Part shown: positions 1 through 12,279 of the stretch, piece by piece
Position numbering within the stretch: the first letter of the stretch is position 1
Layout: every line of letters begins with the position of its first letter
Source: Azolla caroliniana
Taxonomy: Eukaryota; Polypodiophyta
Length of the DNA: 64,000 nt
Assembly: GCA_043228905.1 (NCBI GenBank)
Contig: JBHGNT010000005.1
Span: 2,232,001-2,296,000 of the forward strand
Direction: 5' to 3'
Position numbers and translations under genes: made by a program
Notes under the pieces: model-generated
Seen by the model: the letters and a program-made list of their open reading frames with translations, nothing else
What the model was told of the DNA's origin: nothing
The model's database searches: none

Positions 1-1280
1 TAGGTGTTAGGACTATATAAGGGTGATTATATACCCTCTTCATTACGACATCTTGAGATGTTGTTGAAACTCTACTAGTGAGGCGAAGCTCTCTTATTAG
101 AATGAGTTATTCGGCTACCAAGGTATTACATATGTTAATATGCGGTGTTGTGGGGTCTTTATGGTATTTTATGTTTGTCTCGTGTCCTTCACCTAGGGGT
201 GGTCGGAATACTTATCCTTAATATTTTATTATATTTGAAAATTCAAAATTAAATAATTGGATCAAACTATGTGCGATGCCACTTAGGAGAAAGACAAGCA
301 TGTTCTTAAGTTCCCTTATTTTGATTTGTTTGTGCAATAGTGCAATCTCTTGGTAATATGAATGGTATGATTAAGTTTAAGATCTAAGTTTGGCTAAGGG
401 ATTATGTTGGGCACGTATTGTGATGCTAAACGGGTTGGTGGTTTGATATATTTTGATGGGCAAGAAATAAGCAACCAAATAAGTGATTGTACTCGATACA
501 AGTGGGGTACAAGCCAAGTAACTATCTTGTTTTCTCTAGTAGAAATGGAGGTCTAAGCCAAATAGCTATGCAAAGCACAAACAAGTTTACATTTTGAACA
601 TCCTCATCAAGATTTACTTTCTACAAAACTCACGTAGTTTTAAGTTACTTCTAGATTGTTGCAAAGTATTTTCAATTTGTTTATTATTACTTTCGGCTAT
701 CCTCGAGCATAAAATAAAAACTAAATCATCACTTCTTTTTCATCAAATAAAGTCCAAGATAATTGATCCAAAATTGCGAGTTGTTCTCAACATGAAGGGT
801 TTATTTGGAAAAAGTAACTCTACATGTAAGGAGAATTTTTCATGCAAATTTTGAGAAGCCATTTGCAAGTGAAATAATAAGATGATATCATCCTAAAATC
901 CCAAAAAGAATCATGGCATTTAGGATAGCTATGAGAAAGTTTCATATTCTTTCCAATTATCAAGATACATTGTTTTAGTTACAAGCATGCCACATATTGA
1001 AACCTCCAATTCTAGATTTGATTGAAGATATGCTTCAGGTAGATTGGTTATTTGGGGGGATGTAAAAGCTTGGCCAAACAACATACAATGGGGGGATCAT
1101 ATGAGGTTCCAACCTTGATATTGCACCATCATCTAATGTAGTATATTGCACCAGTTGGGTGGAAAAGCCCCATCACTATTTATTTGTTCACGTGAGAAGT
1201 GCGCCAACAAATGAGCCCATGTAACTGTCGATTCGGTCTTCATGGATAGAACCAGGAGTAGGATATAGAACTCATCCCCC
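1..1280. other. AT-rich intergenic DNA, no gene recognised
   Basis: All frames are broken and I see no conserved protein, RNA gene or LTR. The last 250 bases (from about 1030) run into the LINE fragment that follows and may be its decayed upstream part. Confidence 0.5.
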
Positions 1281-1284
1281 CTGA

Positions 1285-2260
1285 AAAGGTCAAAGTGTTT
1301 TTCTGGTTAATCACCCATCAAGCTGTTCCAACGAGAGAGTGGCTTGTGAAAAGCGGTGGCATGAGCGATTGCAAGGCTTGCGGAGCGAGTTTAGAGGACA
1401 TCGCACATTATTTGTGGAGCTTCCCGCTTGCCCAATAAGTTTGGACGAGGAGCTTAAGAATCTTGGCTCAGTATGGGGTTAATGTTCATATATTAAGCGC
1501 AACATTTATATGGTTGGCTATTGAATTGGCCGCGTGGTTCCATGCGTGAAATGAAAATAGTCCTTCTTCAAAGGTGGTGCATGGAATTGTACAAACCTTA
1601 ATATAGGGGGGTTCATGATACGTGGACATTTGGTTATTAGTGGCCAACACTACAATTTGGCAAGTGTTGCTATCTAGATGCAAAGAGTCTTTCACGGGTA
1701 AATCGACTGAGAGTTTAATGATGATCTACTTTAATCTTATTTCTACGTTACAAGGAGAGTTTGAAAGCATTTAGGGGACCTTGAATGCGAATGAAGAAGT
1801 TAGAGGCTGTTTCGTCCTGAAATGGAGAGGTTCTCCGATGTTGCAAATGGTGGACGACAATGCAAAGTGGATTTATTAGCCAACACAATGGTTGTTTCCA
1901 CCAAGGCTACCAAACATCGCAAATAGGTGGGCGTTGCCACGTGAGGAGATTGGAGGATGTCTATGCTAAATTAGGGTCGTATGAGGCTCACGTTGAGGGT
2001 ATGTGGTCGAGTAATATTGTGCTCATCGGATGCATGCTGTTATTATCCAGATTGTCCAAGGGAAGGTTGCTCATCGTCCTCCGTTCGTCCCTCTTGATGC
2101 GGTGATTATTAGCTTATTTTTTTGTTGATTCCTTTGTACATGCTGATCTCTTTGTAACCATGCAAGTTGGCTTGTAAGATATGAGTTGCTATATATTATC
2201 TTATGTACATTGACTTTACTAATGGGAGTAGTAATTTTTTTGAAAAGAAAAACATAACAT
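1285..2260 (+). mobile_element. Decayed LINE 3' end with zinc-binding domain (copy A)
   Basis: Reading through stops, the + strand encodes a segment like the reverse-transcriptase zinc-binding (zf-RVT) region found C-terminal to plant LINE reverse transcriptases. It starts with KVKVFFWLITHQAVPTREW, then a C-x2-C-G pair, then a His and an aromatic W-F/L-P stretch. A second conserved block lies at about 1690-1900, and a 3' end of the form ACTAATGGGAGTAGT followed by T/A-rich sequence lies near 2218-2250. The same blocks recur at 19485-19800, 46925-47905 and 58265-59920, so this is one repeat family. Stops and frameshifts show it is dead. The family assignment is from domain order; no reverse-transcriptase core is visible here. 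Confidence 0.6.
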
Positions 2261-2434
2261 ATTTGTCAACCTTTTCGGGTGTGAAAGTATGTGGGATTTG
2301 AACCCATGACCTTTTTATATTCACATACCCCCCCCCCTCCAAAAGGATAAGCCCAGTAAGGTAGAAAGAAGAAGAAGCAGCAGCAGAATCTGCAGCTGGG
2401 ATTAAGCAGCTACGGAGAGCAGAGAGTTTGAATT

Positions 2435-5336
2435 ATGTCATACAGAGAGCTAGATCTTGCCTGGAAGGATTTCTTTATAGATCCGTCTGCGTACTGGCAC
2501 ATACGAAACAATAAGGTAACTCAAGAAACCCCCATAAAAAAATCCTGCTGATTGTTTTGATCCCACACCGTATGTAAGCTATGGAAATCTGTTATGATTT
2601 CTGTTTAGCATATCTGTGTACAAGAAAACAAAAAAAAAGGCCCGTTCTTTATGTAAGATTACACACTATGCCGAAACAAACGTCTGTTTTCATATAAGGT
2701 CTCATGGACGAACTTCTTCTTTACTCATGTAGAGTGGCTCAACCTCCCCTGCTTTTAAACAAAAGAAGACAAAGAGGGTTTTGTGGATTCATAACTCTCA
2801 AAATCCTCCGTGGGTGAAGGTAGAGCTCTTATCAAGAGATGAGGAGGAAATGAATGGAGAAAATCAGAAGTATAAGGTCGCCATGGATGATGGTGATGAT
2901 GATAGAGCTTCTCTTTTACAAGCCCTCAAAGCTTGCGGAAAACAAAAGGATCTGGATAAAGGGAGTAGAATACACAGTGAAATCCTCAAAAAGATATCTT
3001 TTAAGAAAGATGTCTACGTAAATACTGCCCTTATCAGTATGTACGCAAAGTGTGGGGCAGTGGAAAAGGCTCAAAAAGTGTTTGACGATCTTCTGAGTCG
3101 AAATGTTGTATGTTGGAATGCATTGATTTCTTGCTATGTCAAACATGGGCAAAGCAATAAAGCTCTAGAATCTTTTGAGCGTATGCAAGATGAAGGATTC
3201 TCACCTGATGCCTTCACATTTTCGTGCCTTTTGAAAGCTTGTGGAAGTATGGGGTTTTTAGGAGTAAAGAAAGGAGAAGAGATACATGATGAGGTTTGTC
3301 GGCATGGCTTATTGGAGAAAGATATTGTGCTTTGCACTTCGTTAGTGGATATGTATGCTAGGTCTGGTGCACTCATGAAAGCACAAGAAGTGTTCGATGA
3401 TCTCCCAATAAGAGATGTGACAACGTGGACAGCTCTTATTGGTGGATATACCCAACATGGGTTTGGAGATGAGGCCCTAAAGTGTTATAAACGAATGAAA
3501 GGTGAGGGCGTCCCCCCGAATGCTGTCACTTTTGGTTGCGTTTTGAGGGCTTCTGGCATAGTAGGAAACATTGAGAAGGGTGAAGAGGTGCATGTTGAGG
3601 TGAAGAAGCAAGGGCTTTTAGATAAAGACGTGGTGCTTGGCACTTCGTTGGTAGATATGTATGCTAAATGTGGTGCTCTAGTCAAAGCCCAGAAAGTGTT
3701 TGATGGTCTTCCATTGCGGAGTCTCTCATCCTGGAATGTGTTGATTTCTGGGTATGTCCGGCATGAGCTTAACGAGGAGGCACTTGATTGCTATAAACGG
3801 ATGCGAGCTGAGGGCATCTCTCCCAATGCAGCGATCTTTTCTTGTGTTTTGAAGGCTTGCGGTAGCATACGATCAATTGAGAAGGGAGAAGAGATACACA
3901 CAGAAGTTAAGAAACAAGGATTAGTAGGCAAAGACATGGTGTTAGGCACTGCATTGGTGAGCATGTATGCGAAATGTGGCATGGTTCGAAAAGCACAAGA
4001 AATATTTGACGAGCTTCCAAGACAGGATTCGGTTGCCTGGAATTCACTCATCATGGGATATGCTGATCAAGGCTATGATAATGAAGCATTGAAATGCTTT
4101 TGTGAGATGCGAGATAAGGGCCTATCTCCTGATGCGATCACTTATGCTTGTGCCTTGAAGTCTTGTAGCAACACTGGACTAGCAGAAAAAGGAATGGAGA
4201 TACATGCTGAAGCTAAGAAGCATGGATTACTAGACAATAATATCGTGCTCAACACCGCATTAGTGGACATGTATGCGAAGTGTGGTATGCTTGAAAAGGC
4301 AAAAGAAGTGTTCAATGAACTCCCTTCACGGGATTCGGTCTCTTGGACCGCGATGATTGCGGGATATGTGTATCATGGGCTTTATGTGGAAGCTCTGAAT
4401 TGTTTTGGGCAGATGCAAGATGAGGGCTTCTCCCCTAGTGCAATCACCTTTGCTTGCATTTTGAAAGCTTGTGGCAACATTGGATCATTTGAGAAAGGAG
4501 AGGAACTTCATGCTGAAATTAGAAAGCGAGATGGTTTATTAGAAGACAATATCATGCTTGGCACAGCATTAGTAGATATGTATGCAAAATGCGGCATGCT
4601 TGATCGAGCACAAGATATATTCAATGAGCTTCCTACCCGAGACGTGTTTTCATTCAATTCTTTAATAAGTGGATATGCCCAACTTGGAGAGGTTCAAAGT
4701 GTGTTACAATCATTTGACAAAATGAGACAAGAGGGGGTTGTGCCAAACATGGTCACATTCAATATATTGTTGTCGGCATGTAGTCACGCAGGGCTAGTAG
4801 ACGAGGGACAAATGTGTTTCGACTGTATGAACAATGTCTACAATCTCACTCCGACTTCAGAACATTACTCTTGTATGGTCGATCTCTTTAGTCGGGCTGG
4901 ACACTTTGACAAAGCCATGGCAATGATCAAGAAAGCGCCAAATGAGGATAGTTCGGAGCTCTGGTTGGCTCTTCTAGGTGCTTGTAAGAAATGGAGGAAT
5001 GTGGAGCTTGGTATTCGTATATTTGAACATTTGATAAGGTTAGACGGGAATAATGTTTCTGCATACGTTTGTATGAGTAACATTTATGCAGATGCTGGCA
5101 TGCAAGAAGAAGCCAACAAGATTGAAGCTTTGAGATTGAAAAATAGAGCGAAGGAGTTTAGTGAACTTTGTTGGTTGATTGATAAAAGTGGAAATGTGTA
5201 TTCGATTTCTCAGGGGCATAAGATCTATCCCCAAAGTAAGCAAATCTATTTGAAACTTGCAGATATGGGAAGTATGGAGGATAAATTGGGAGCTCAACTC
5301 CCACCCCCACCCTCATTTGCCATAAATAACAATTGA
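2435..5336 (+). CDS. PLS-class PPR protein, E-type, two exons
   Basis: Proposed exons are 2435-2515 and 2733-5336, giving 894 aa. The intron is 2516-2732 (GTAACT donor; pyrimidine-rich CTTCTTCTTTACTCATGTAG acceptor) and is in phase 0. An upstream in-frame TGA at 2429 fixes the ATG at 2435. Exon 1 plus the start of exon 2 resembles the PDF motif of plant OSB (organellar single-stranded DNA-binding) proteins: W-K-DFF-x-DPS-x2-W...NK, then 18 residues ending in P-x-FK...LW, then NPPWV. The body has six nearly uniform units of about 102 residues, each with a KACG-like start, a KGEEIH-like helix and a DMYAKCG helix. These are followed by further PPR motifs and an E-type tail (LLGACKKWRNVELG, then CWLIDKSGNVYSISQG). 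There is no DYW deaminase domain. PLS-class PPRs bind organellar RNA, usually for editing; without DYW this one would need a partner in trans. No transit peptide is obvious. Target RNA and compartment are unknown. Confidence 0.88.
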
Positions 5337-7559
5337 CTTGCTATTAACTAAATAGAATAAACTAGTCAGAAGCTATTGGAGGAAGAGTGTTTTCATGTAT
5401 ACTACATTTGATCTAATTGTTATCAGCCTATTAAGTAACTGGAGGAAACTGGTCAAAAACCATAGGACAAGGCATATGTTTTCTCATGTATACTACATTG
5501 CATCTCATGTTAAGCCCTTCCAAAGGAAAACTGAACTATGTAGATATGGTGAGAAATTAGCTATTACCATCGAAGGAGAAATTATCGATTTGGAGCAATC
5601 GTGAGAATTATGTATGTCTCCTTGTCATTGATGAGGCATTATATTTGCAGATTCTCTTATTTCAAATCACAAACCTGGAAGCAAAAAGATTTGATGTTGT
5701 GGAATTCATGTAGCCATACCTCGTAGTTCTTAATGTAAACCCACCTTGGGGAGATGGCATAAATTTATGCTATTTAAGGTTAATGCTGAAATGCCTTTTA
5801 AACTTTTTGTTATTTCCCAAAATTCACATGACAATCCATTAAAAGAGGAATGGAGTGAATTGGCCATATAATTGCTCGAGATGGATTGATTAGGGCATTT
5901 AGGGAACTTACGAAAATCATTGGGATATTTTGGATGTTGTCCCTAAAAGTATGATTACCCCTTCAGTTCCATCAAGTCAAGTATAACCTTTGTGGTATTG
6001 AATTCACGAAACTGGAATTACTTTAATACAAGCTACCACCATTCATTTTTTAACATCCATTAGTTGGTAAGAGTGCTTAAGAAGAGGTTGAAGGGGGGGG
6101 GGGGGGGGGGGTTAGTTTGTCAACAAAATATGGATTGTTTAATATTAATATTACCTTATTCATGTCAAAGCTGAAGCAAATGATAATTTTCACGCAAAAA
6201 ATGAAATGAACATAGATTTTATATTAATATATAAGAACAATTGCAATTTAGCTTAAGATTGGCATTGAGTTTCTTTTGTGACCATGTAGTTTTTAGGAAG
6301 AAGGAGATGTAACCGTTATGGGATTTACTCAATAGTACCTCCATATACTATACTTGGAAGGCTCGATGCTATTTTTCATCAACATAGGGTCTCGTTGGTT
6401 GAAGTGGTGAGTAATATTTGGTTGGACATGGCTCATACTTTGAAAGGATAGTAGAAAGGTTTTACTAGGGGTTTCAATGCTACAATTACTCAACATCTCT
6501 AGTTTATTACTCTTTGGAAAGATATTCCACTTCTATTTGTAAAAGATGGTAGCCATTTTTGGCATTTTCAACCACGAAAATGGGTGTTCCATTCGCCGTT
6601 CACTTGAGAATCACACCTTTATGTATATTTGTCTATGCTAATGAATTGATATCTTTAAAAAAAGGCATTACATTGGAATGATATGTAGTAACCTGACCAT
6701 GATGAATGGTCCCCATCTGGCCATGGTGCATGATTGCCACTTGAATAAGATATACTATGCTACTGTAATTTATCGTATGAGTCCTATAGTAACTATTATT
6801 CATGATTTTACAATACCATATGTTAAGTATAATCATAATAATTAAAGGGGTAGAAAAATTGAGATCTGCATGAAGAAAGTCATGGGTACAAGTCTCTCCC
6901 ATGGGATTTTTTTGTATTGTCATGATAGTTCTCACTAACATAACACGCCATAATTTATACTAATGCTAATGGATATTATCTTTGTCTTTATAAATTTTTG
7001 TTATTGTTTAGCACATGTGTATGCAATAATACAACCATTATTCAACTCTTTCGTCTTGGTCAAGGGAAACATTAATTGAGTAGCTAATGCAAAATTTGAC
7101 CTAGCAACACCATGTTTGATAATGACCTTAGTGAGAGAGCTAAGATTGAAGCTTCACCTCAACCATACAGGTTTGTATATATGCTCATTTAGGAGCACTT
7201 AAACATCCATTGTAATTACTAATAATTACATAGTTGTAATCACACTTCTATGATCTAATTAATTTATCCTTGGTCTTTTCTAACGTTTCTCTTTGAAGCT
7301 CATGACTTTCTGCACCATAGGTAACAAAAGATGAAACCTCTCACAAGACATTTTTATTTGTTATGTTCTTTAGCATTCTACAATTATGCTACTTATCGTT
7401 AGGTTTGGTATTTGACATTTATTTCTTGTGAGAAAAATATATTATCTCATAAAGATTATCCATTTAGACGAATAGGCGAATTAGCTACACAATTTTTTTA
7501 TTGTCTTGACATCACAATGCTTTTGTGTTGTTTTATGTTGGATGAAGAATATGTTAAGG
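5337..7559. other. AT-rich intergenic DNA downstream of PPR gene
   Basis: No coding signal is supported. Short open frames here (for example 5395-5604 and 6633-6941) have no recognisable domains. A run of 19 G lies at 6093-6111. The first 200-400 bases presumably contain the PPR 3' UTR, but I cannot place the poly(A) site. Confidence 0.5.
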
Positions 7560-7990
7560 GCCTGCAAGGTAGAAGATAAACACATATTTAGCTTCAATGG
7601 AAGTTCTCTCTTATTCTCTTCTCTGTAACTCTTTTTCACTCCAAGACACATCTTTACAATGTTAGCTTTGAGCTTATATACTCAAGCCCTAACAAGAGAA
7701 TGTGCTCACTTTAAGGATACAAAGTGAAAGGAGTCGGCCTTTTATGCCAACAAACTCCCTTGTAAAAGGGCTACTCTTTCCTATGTATACAAATAATTAG
7801 GGTTATCTCCCCCTTGAACCTAGATTACAAAACTAATCTATAGTTACAAGTATACATACAAGATTGTCGGCATTCGACCAAACCAATAGAGGTAAGGTTG
7901 GTGTGTAGCTTAATTTGGCAAATCTTTTGGATTGTGTGTTGCCCGGGTTGGCATGTCTGAGTCGGTTGAGTCGACTTGTTCGGATCAATT
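7560..7990 (-). repeat. Probable 3' LTR remnant of the copia element
   Basis: Just beyond the RNase H end, the minus strand has GAGTATATAAGCTC (TATA-like, 7672-7685), followed by a leader-like purine/pyrimidine stretch rich in AGAGAA. This is the expected LTR position. No second copy was found to define its limits. Confidence 0.35.
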
Positions 7991-8279
7991 TACCTCCGAG
8001 TCAACTAGTTTGCTTGAATCGGATCATGTCTGATTCTTGGTCTTTAGTCGATCTTCTTCTCGCTTGTGCTAGCTTCCGCACTCCTCGCTAGATCTTCAAT
8101 CTGTCTTTGGCTTTGCTCGCATGTGGATCGTTTTCTCTTCAGTCGACATCCTCGCTCAATGCCGCATCTTCATCCTCTCGGTATTCCGACTCTTTGGATT
8201 TTGCCTTCTTGGTTCGTCCGACCGGGTCTGCCTTCGTCTTCCCTTCTATTGTTGTTCGTTTAGCTTCTTTCTACTTGGT

Positions 8280-9960
8280 CGCTTGTTGTAGTCCCATCAT
8301 TGTCCTCAATGTTCTAAAGCATCGATCTGGGAGTGGCTTCATAAGGCAATCAACGATATTCACCTAGGTGTCGATCTTCTAGACTTCGAGCTTCTTCTCT
8401 GTTACGAGCTCTCGGATATGATGAAATCGCATCTCAATGTCTTTCATCTCCGCATGATAGACTGGGTTTCAAATGATGTGTGTTTCACTCAGAGAGTCAT
8501 AATAGATGGTCATCGTTAGGTGGTCGATTCGTCTTGTTGTCGAGAAGTCAACTGATAATTGGTGCAGCCAGGTGACTTCCTTCGCTGCCTCCAATGTTGC
8601 TATTTACTTAGCCTCTGTGGTGAACATGGTCATGCACTTTTGAAGCTTCGACCTCCATGATATGGCACAACCGCCATAGGTGAAAAGATAGCTTGATTTT
8701 GACTTCTGATTGTCTACATTTTCGGCATAGTCGGAGTCTCTATAGCCTTCGACTTCGATTGGATTGGGTGATCTGAAAGTTAGTTGTGCATCCTTGGTTC
8801 CTCTTATATACCTAAAGATGTGCTTGACGGCCTCCCAATGCTTCCGTCCTTGGTTCGACATTGTACCGGTTGACGACCCCTACGACATAGGCAAGGTCGG
8901 GTTGGGTCGCCACCATTGCGTACATGATACTTCCTATGGCCGATGCGTATGGTATCTTTCCATTGAGCTTTCTGTCCTCATCTGTAGAGGAAGAGTCTGT
9001 GTCCAATAGTTTGACGATGCCAATAGCGGAGTCAATGCAGGCTTCACGTTCTCCATGTTGAAGCGCTTCATTGGCTTATGAATGTAGTATGACTGGGAGA
9101 GTTGGAGAGTCTTTGTCGTCCAATTTCGCTCGATCCTCATGCCTAGTATGTGTCGGGCTTGTCCAAGTTCCATCATCGCAAATTTGTCGTGAAGGCTCTG
9201 CTTTAGTTCTCTGATTTCTGCTCGATTACTCCCTACAATGAGCATGTCATCGACGTATAGGATAAGATAGATTCGAGGCTCGTCGGCCAATTACCGATTA
9301 TACATACACTCTCAGAGTCAGACCGACTGTAACCAAATTGCCTAATGTAGGAGTCGAACTTCTGGTACCACATCCTTGGCATTTGTTTTAAGCTGTAGTG
9401 GCTGTTCTTCAGTCGACATACAAGGTGACATTCCTCCCCCATCGCCGTGAAGCATGCCGGTTGAGACATATAGATGTCTTCTTCCAGGTCTCCGTGTAGG
9501 AATGTCGTCTTGACGTCCAACTGCTGGAGTTCTAGGTCTTCGGCTGCCATGACCCCAAGTAGGAGTCGAAGGTGGTCATCGTGACTACCAATGAGAATAC
9601 CTCGTCGTAGTCGACCCCACGTTCTTGTTTGGATCCCTTTGTGATGAGCCGAGCTTTGTATTTAGGCTTCTCTGAATCGAATATATATTTGTATTAGAAG
9701 ACCCATTTGCAGGGCAACGACTTCCTTCCAGCTGGTAATTCGACCAACTCCCATGTTTGATTATGATGAATTGAGTCCATCTCGGATTTCATGGCTTGTA
9801 GCCAGGAGTCGGCGTCTGACGCAACTGTAACTTCCTCGTAGGGGCTTGGTTCGTTTACGTTCGTGTAGTTGATGTAGTCGAGGCCTGGTTGATAGAACTC
9901 TGTTAGCCTTTCGACTCATCTGGATCTCCTGGGTGTTGACTTGGTCGGTTGATCAACATT
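8280..9960 (-). pseudogene. Copia reverse transcriptase and RNase H, decayed
   Basis: Minus-strand frames give copia RT blocks: LQQLDVKTTFLHGDLEEDIY, then a LKQMPRMWYQKFD block, then the catalytic YVDDM at about 9238-9258. These are followed by LGMRIER and, near 8950-8900, a decayed stretch like the conserved Y-x-S-A-I-G-S-x-M-Y-A segment. The RNase H part includes DSDYAENVDNQKS and GGCAISWRSKLQK, then a TTEA block and an HHIREL-like segment near 8430. The frame changes several times and carries stops, so no enzyme can be made. Function is inferred from block order. Confidence 0.8.
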
Positions 9961-10375
9961 ACTTGAACCTTCTTCGGGAGTCCGTCTAAATGATCTGCTC
10001 TTGCGATTGGAGTTCATTGTTGTCGGATCATCCTCCCCTTCTTCGGGATCAATTGATCTAAGGGTCGAGGTCTTGGTCGGGTCGACTTGCTCGAGTTCGC
10101 TCTGCTTTGGTCAAATTAGGTCGACTTTTTCTGTTTCAACTCTAGTCAATTGTCTAGTCGAATTAATTTTGATTAGTGGACCTTTTGTCGATTTGGAGTC
10201 GACGAGGGGTTCATCAGCTCGGTCGTCTTCAATTGTTTGTCGAATCGTCACTTTGGCCCGGTGGATCGATCCTTCTATGGCATCTCTATAGATGTTGAAG
10301 GAGACCTTTTTGTTGACCCTTTTCGATTGGTTCTACTCAGAGAGAATCAAGTCTTCATTGAAGACTATGTCACTA

Positions 10376-11315
10376 CTATGGATGAATTTTCTGGTTCTTT
10401 GGATCCCATAGCTGATAATCGAAGTCCCCATCAGTTCCATAATCGAGAAAGATACACTTAAGTGCATGGGGAGCTAAATTGGTCATTTTCTCCCTAGGGA
10501 TGAAGACATAGACTTCACATCCGAATATACGTAGCCTATCGTAGGTTGGCTGTTTGCCAGACCATAGTGCATGTGGCACTTTGAGCCTCTCTCGACAACG
10601 ACAAATTTATCACGTATATTGTCGTCTGCAATGTTTCGACCCTGAATTCTAGCTTTAGTCCAAATTGTTGGAGCATTGCCCTCTCTCCTGGATCGTTCGG
10701 TTGATCCGTTTCGCCATGTCATTCTGCATGGGTGTGTAAGGAACGGTCTTTTGGTGCCAGATCCTTTTGCAGACAGGTATTGTTTGAAGGCTCGAGAAGT
10801 GTACTCACCCCCCAGTTGGATCGGAGTGTCTTCACTCAGTGTCCTGATCGGTTCTCCACTTTGGTTAACCATCGAGAGAAGACCCTGAGCGCTTCGCCTT
10901 TCGACCTAATCGAGTAGGCCTAGACCTTCCGTGTACAACCATCTACAAATGTGATGAAGTATTGGGAGCCTCATAGTGACCTTTCAAGCATTGGTCCACA
11001 TATATATGTGTGGTCTAGTTCTAGGGGTTGTCGTACCGTTTCGTAGTGGAGAGAGTGTAGACTCGGGTCTGTTTCTCGTGATGACAATGCTCATAGAAGT
11101 CCTTCTTCAACTGGAGCTTCAGGATGTGGCCGACTGCCATTAGTCTGTCTAATCCGACTTGAGACATATGGTCGAGTCGGACGATTCACCTACATTCATC
11201 GTGCCCTCTGGAGTGATTGCCATCAACAGATACAAGTTGTTGTATTTGCATCTGCTTCGATTCTCATGTTTCCTCAATTGATCATCCATGACGACTCGCT
11301 TAGAATTGTTCGGTA
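10376..11315 (-). pseudogene. Copia integrase (with pre-integrase segment), decayed
   Basis: The minus strand shows a pre-integrase stretch with YNNLYLLM, then a degraded His/Cys zinc-binding region (C-x2-H-HEKQTR at about 11090-11050). The core follows with LGGEYTSRAFKQYL and a decayed P...NG...ER block, and then FGCEVYVFIPREK and LKCIFLDYG typical of the integrase C-terminal region. Its upstream part resumes directly after the nested element and matches the protease segment at 17527 in phase. Stops and frameshifts are present. Confidence 0.75.
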
Positions 11316-11320
11316 CCCGT

Positions 11321-11757
11321 TGTCATGACATAGTGACATGAAATACATAGTTGGTGTCGTGACATGAAATAAATAGTTGGTGAGGATTGAACATACAACC
11401 TCACATGAACAAGATGTTATGCTCAACCATTTTGATATGAGCATAACATCTCAGAATCAGAATACTCTAGTCATTAGTATATTCTAGAAATATTGTACAA
11501 TATATTCTACATGGATATATTCTAGAAATATTTCTCGAGTATATTCTAGAGATATTCAATCTCGAAATGTGTATAAATACTTGTAATCTCCTTGAATCCA
11601 TTTTCATTTTAGTTCAAGTCTCACTCCACTTTCCTTTGGCGAAGACCAATTTCGATCACTCACCTTCTAGTTCTAGTGGGGGTCACAACCACTCACTTTC
11701 CTAGTGGGGATCACATTGGTTTCTCTCTAGCACTACAATTTGTGTCGTGTTTTGGGT
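11321..11757 (+). repeat. Left LTR of the small LTR element
   Basis: It shares the start TGTCATGACA-(T/C)-AGTGACAT and the following roughly 250 bases with the right LTR, including the AGAATATTCTAGA-rich block and a TATA box (TATAAATA, 11572-11579). The 3' boundary is approximate: the two LTRs diverge past about 11620, and only a weak TTTGTGT match near 11740 marks the end. Confidence 0.7.
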
Positions 11758-11846
11758 CAACCTCGACTATTTACCCTCTCATGATAGAAGAAGTTGAATC
11801 GACCGCTTCACCTGCACTCCTTTGCCCGTTGTTGTTCCTGTTCCCG

Positions 11847-12128
11847 GTAATGATCACACATGGTCGCGCACTCCCATTCTTGTTCCAGTTCTCGGTGAGG
11901 ACCGCATGGTCGCTCACTCCCGTTCGTGTTCCAGTTCCTAGTGAGGCCCACATGGTTGCTCACGCTCGTTGGTGTTCCAAGTCGCGGTGAGGGCCGTACA
12001 TAGTCACTCACATCCATTGGTATTCGTGTCTTTAGTGAGGACCGCACATGGTCACTCACGTCTTTGTTGTTCCAGTCTCCGGTGAGGACAACACATGGTT
12101 GCTCACTCCCGTCGGTGCTCCAATTCCC
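11847..12128 (+). repeat. Six imperfect tandem repeats, 45-49 bp
   Basis: Units of the form GGTGAGGACCGCACATGG, then T(C/T)(A/G)CTCAC, then a GTTCCAGT-like tail start near 11848, 11896, 11941, 11986, 12035 and 12081. They fill most of the internal region of the small LTR element. Open frames that cross them are a by-product of a repeat length often divisible by three. Confidence 0.8.
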
Positions 12129-12165
12129 GTTCACCCCTACACTGTGCTTTCGAAAAGGTGGCCGT

Positions 12166-12179
12166 AAAGGGGAGGATAA
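12166..12179 (+). promoter_or_regulatory. Polypurine tract of the small LTR element
   Basis: AAAGGGGAGGATAA directly precedes the right LTR (TG at 12180). This is the expected position and composition for the plus-strand primer of an LTR retrotransposon, and it sets the element's orientation. Confidence 0.65.
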
Positions 12180-12279
12180 TGTCATGACACAGTGACATCA
12201 AATACATAGTTGGTGAAGATTGAACATGCAACCTTGCATCAAGAAGATGTCATGCTCAACCATTTTGATATGAGCACGT
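12180..12279 (+). repeat. Right LTR of the small element, first piece
   Basis: It repeats the first 100 bases or so of the left LTR (start TGTCATGACAC) and stops where the gypsy element begins. The last four bases, ACGT (12276-12279), are duplicated at 17118-17121 after the gypsy element. Confidence 0.8.

Noticed and set aside
2281-2330. tRNA-like B box on the minus strand (GGGTTCAAATCCCAC)
   Set aside because: There is no A box or cloverleaf around it and it lies at the edge of a LINE tail, so no tRNA gene is called; a SINE remnant remains possible.
2781-2783. Start of the PPR protein at 2781
   Set aside because: The codon is TTG, not ATG; the frame is open upstream to 2733 and joins a better exon starting at 2435.
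11808-12185. 125-codon minus-strand frame with repeated NWN/CGP-type motifs
   Set aside because: It is produced by the 45-49-bp tandem repeats of the small LTR element; units are not all multiples of three and there is no start context.
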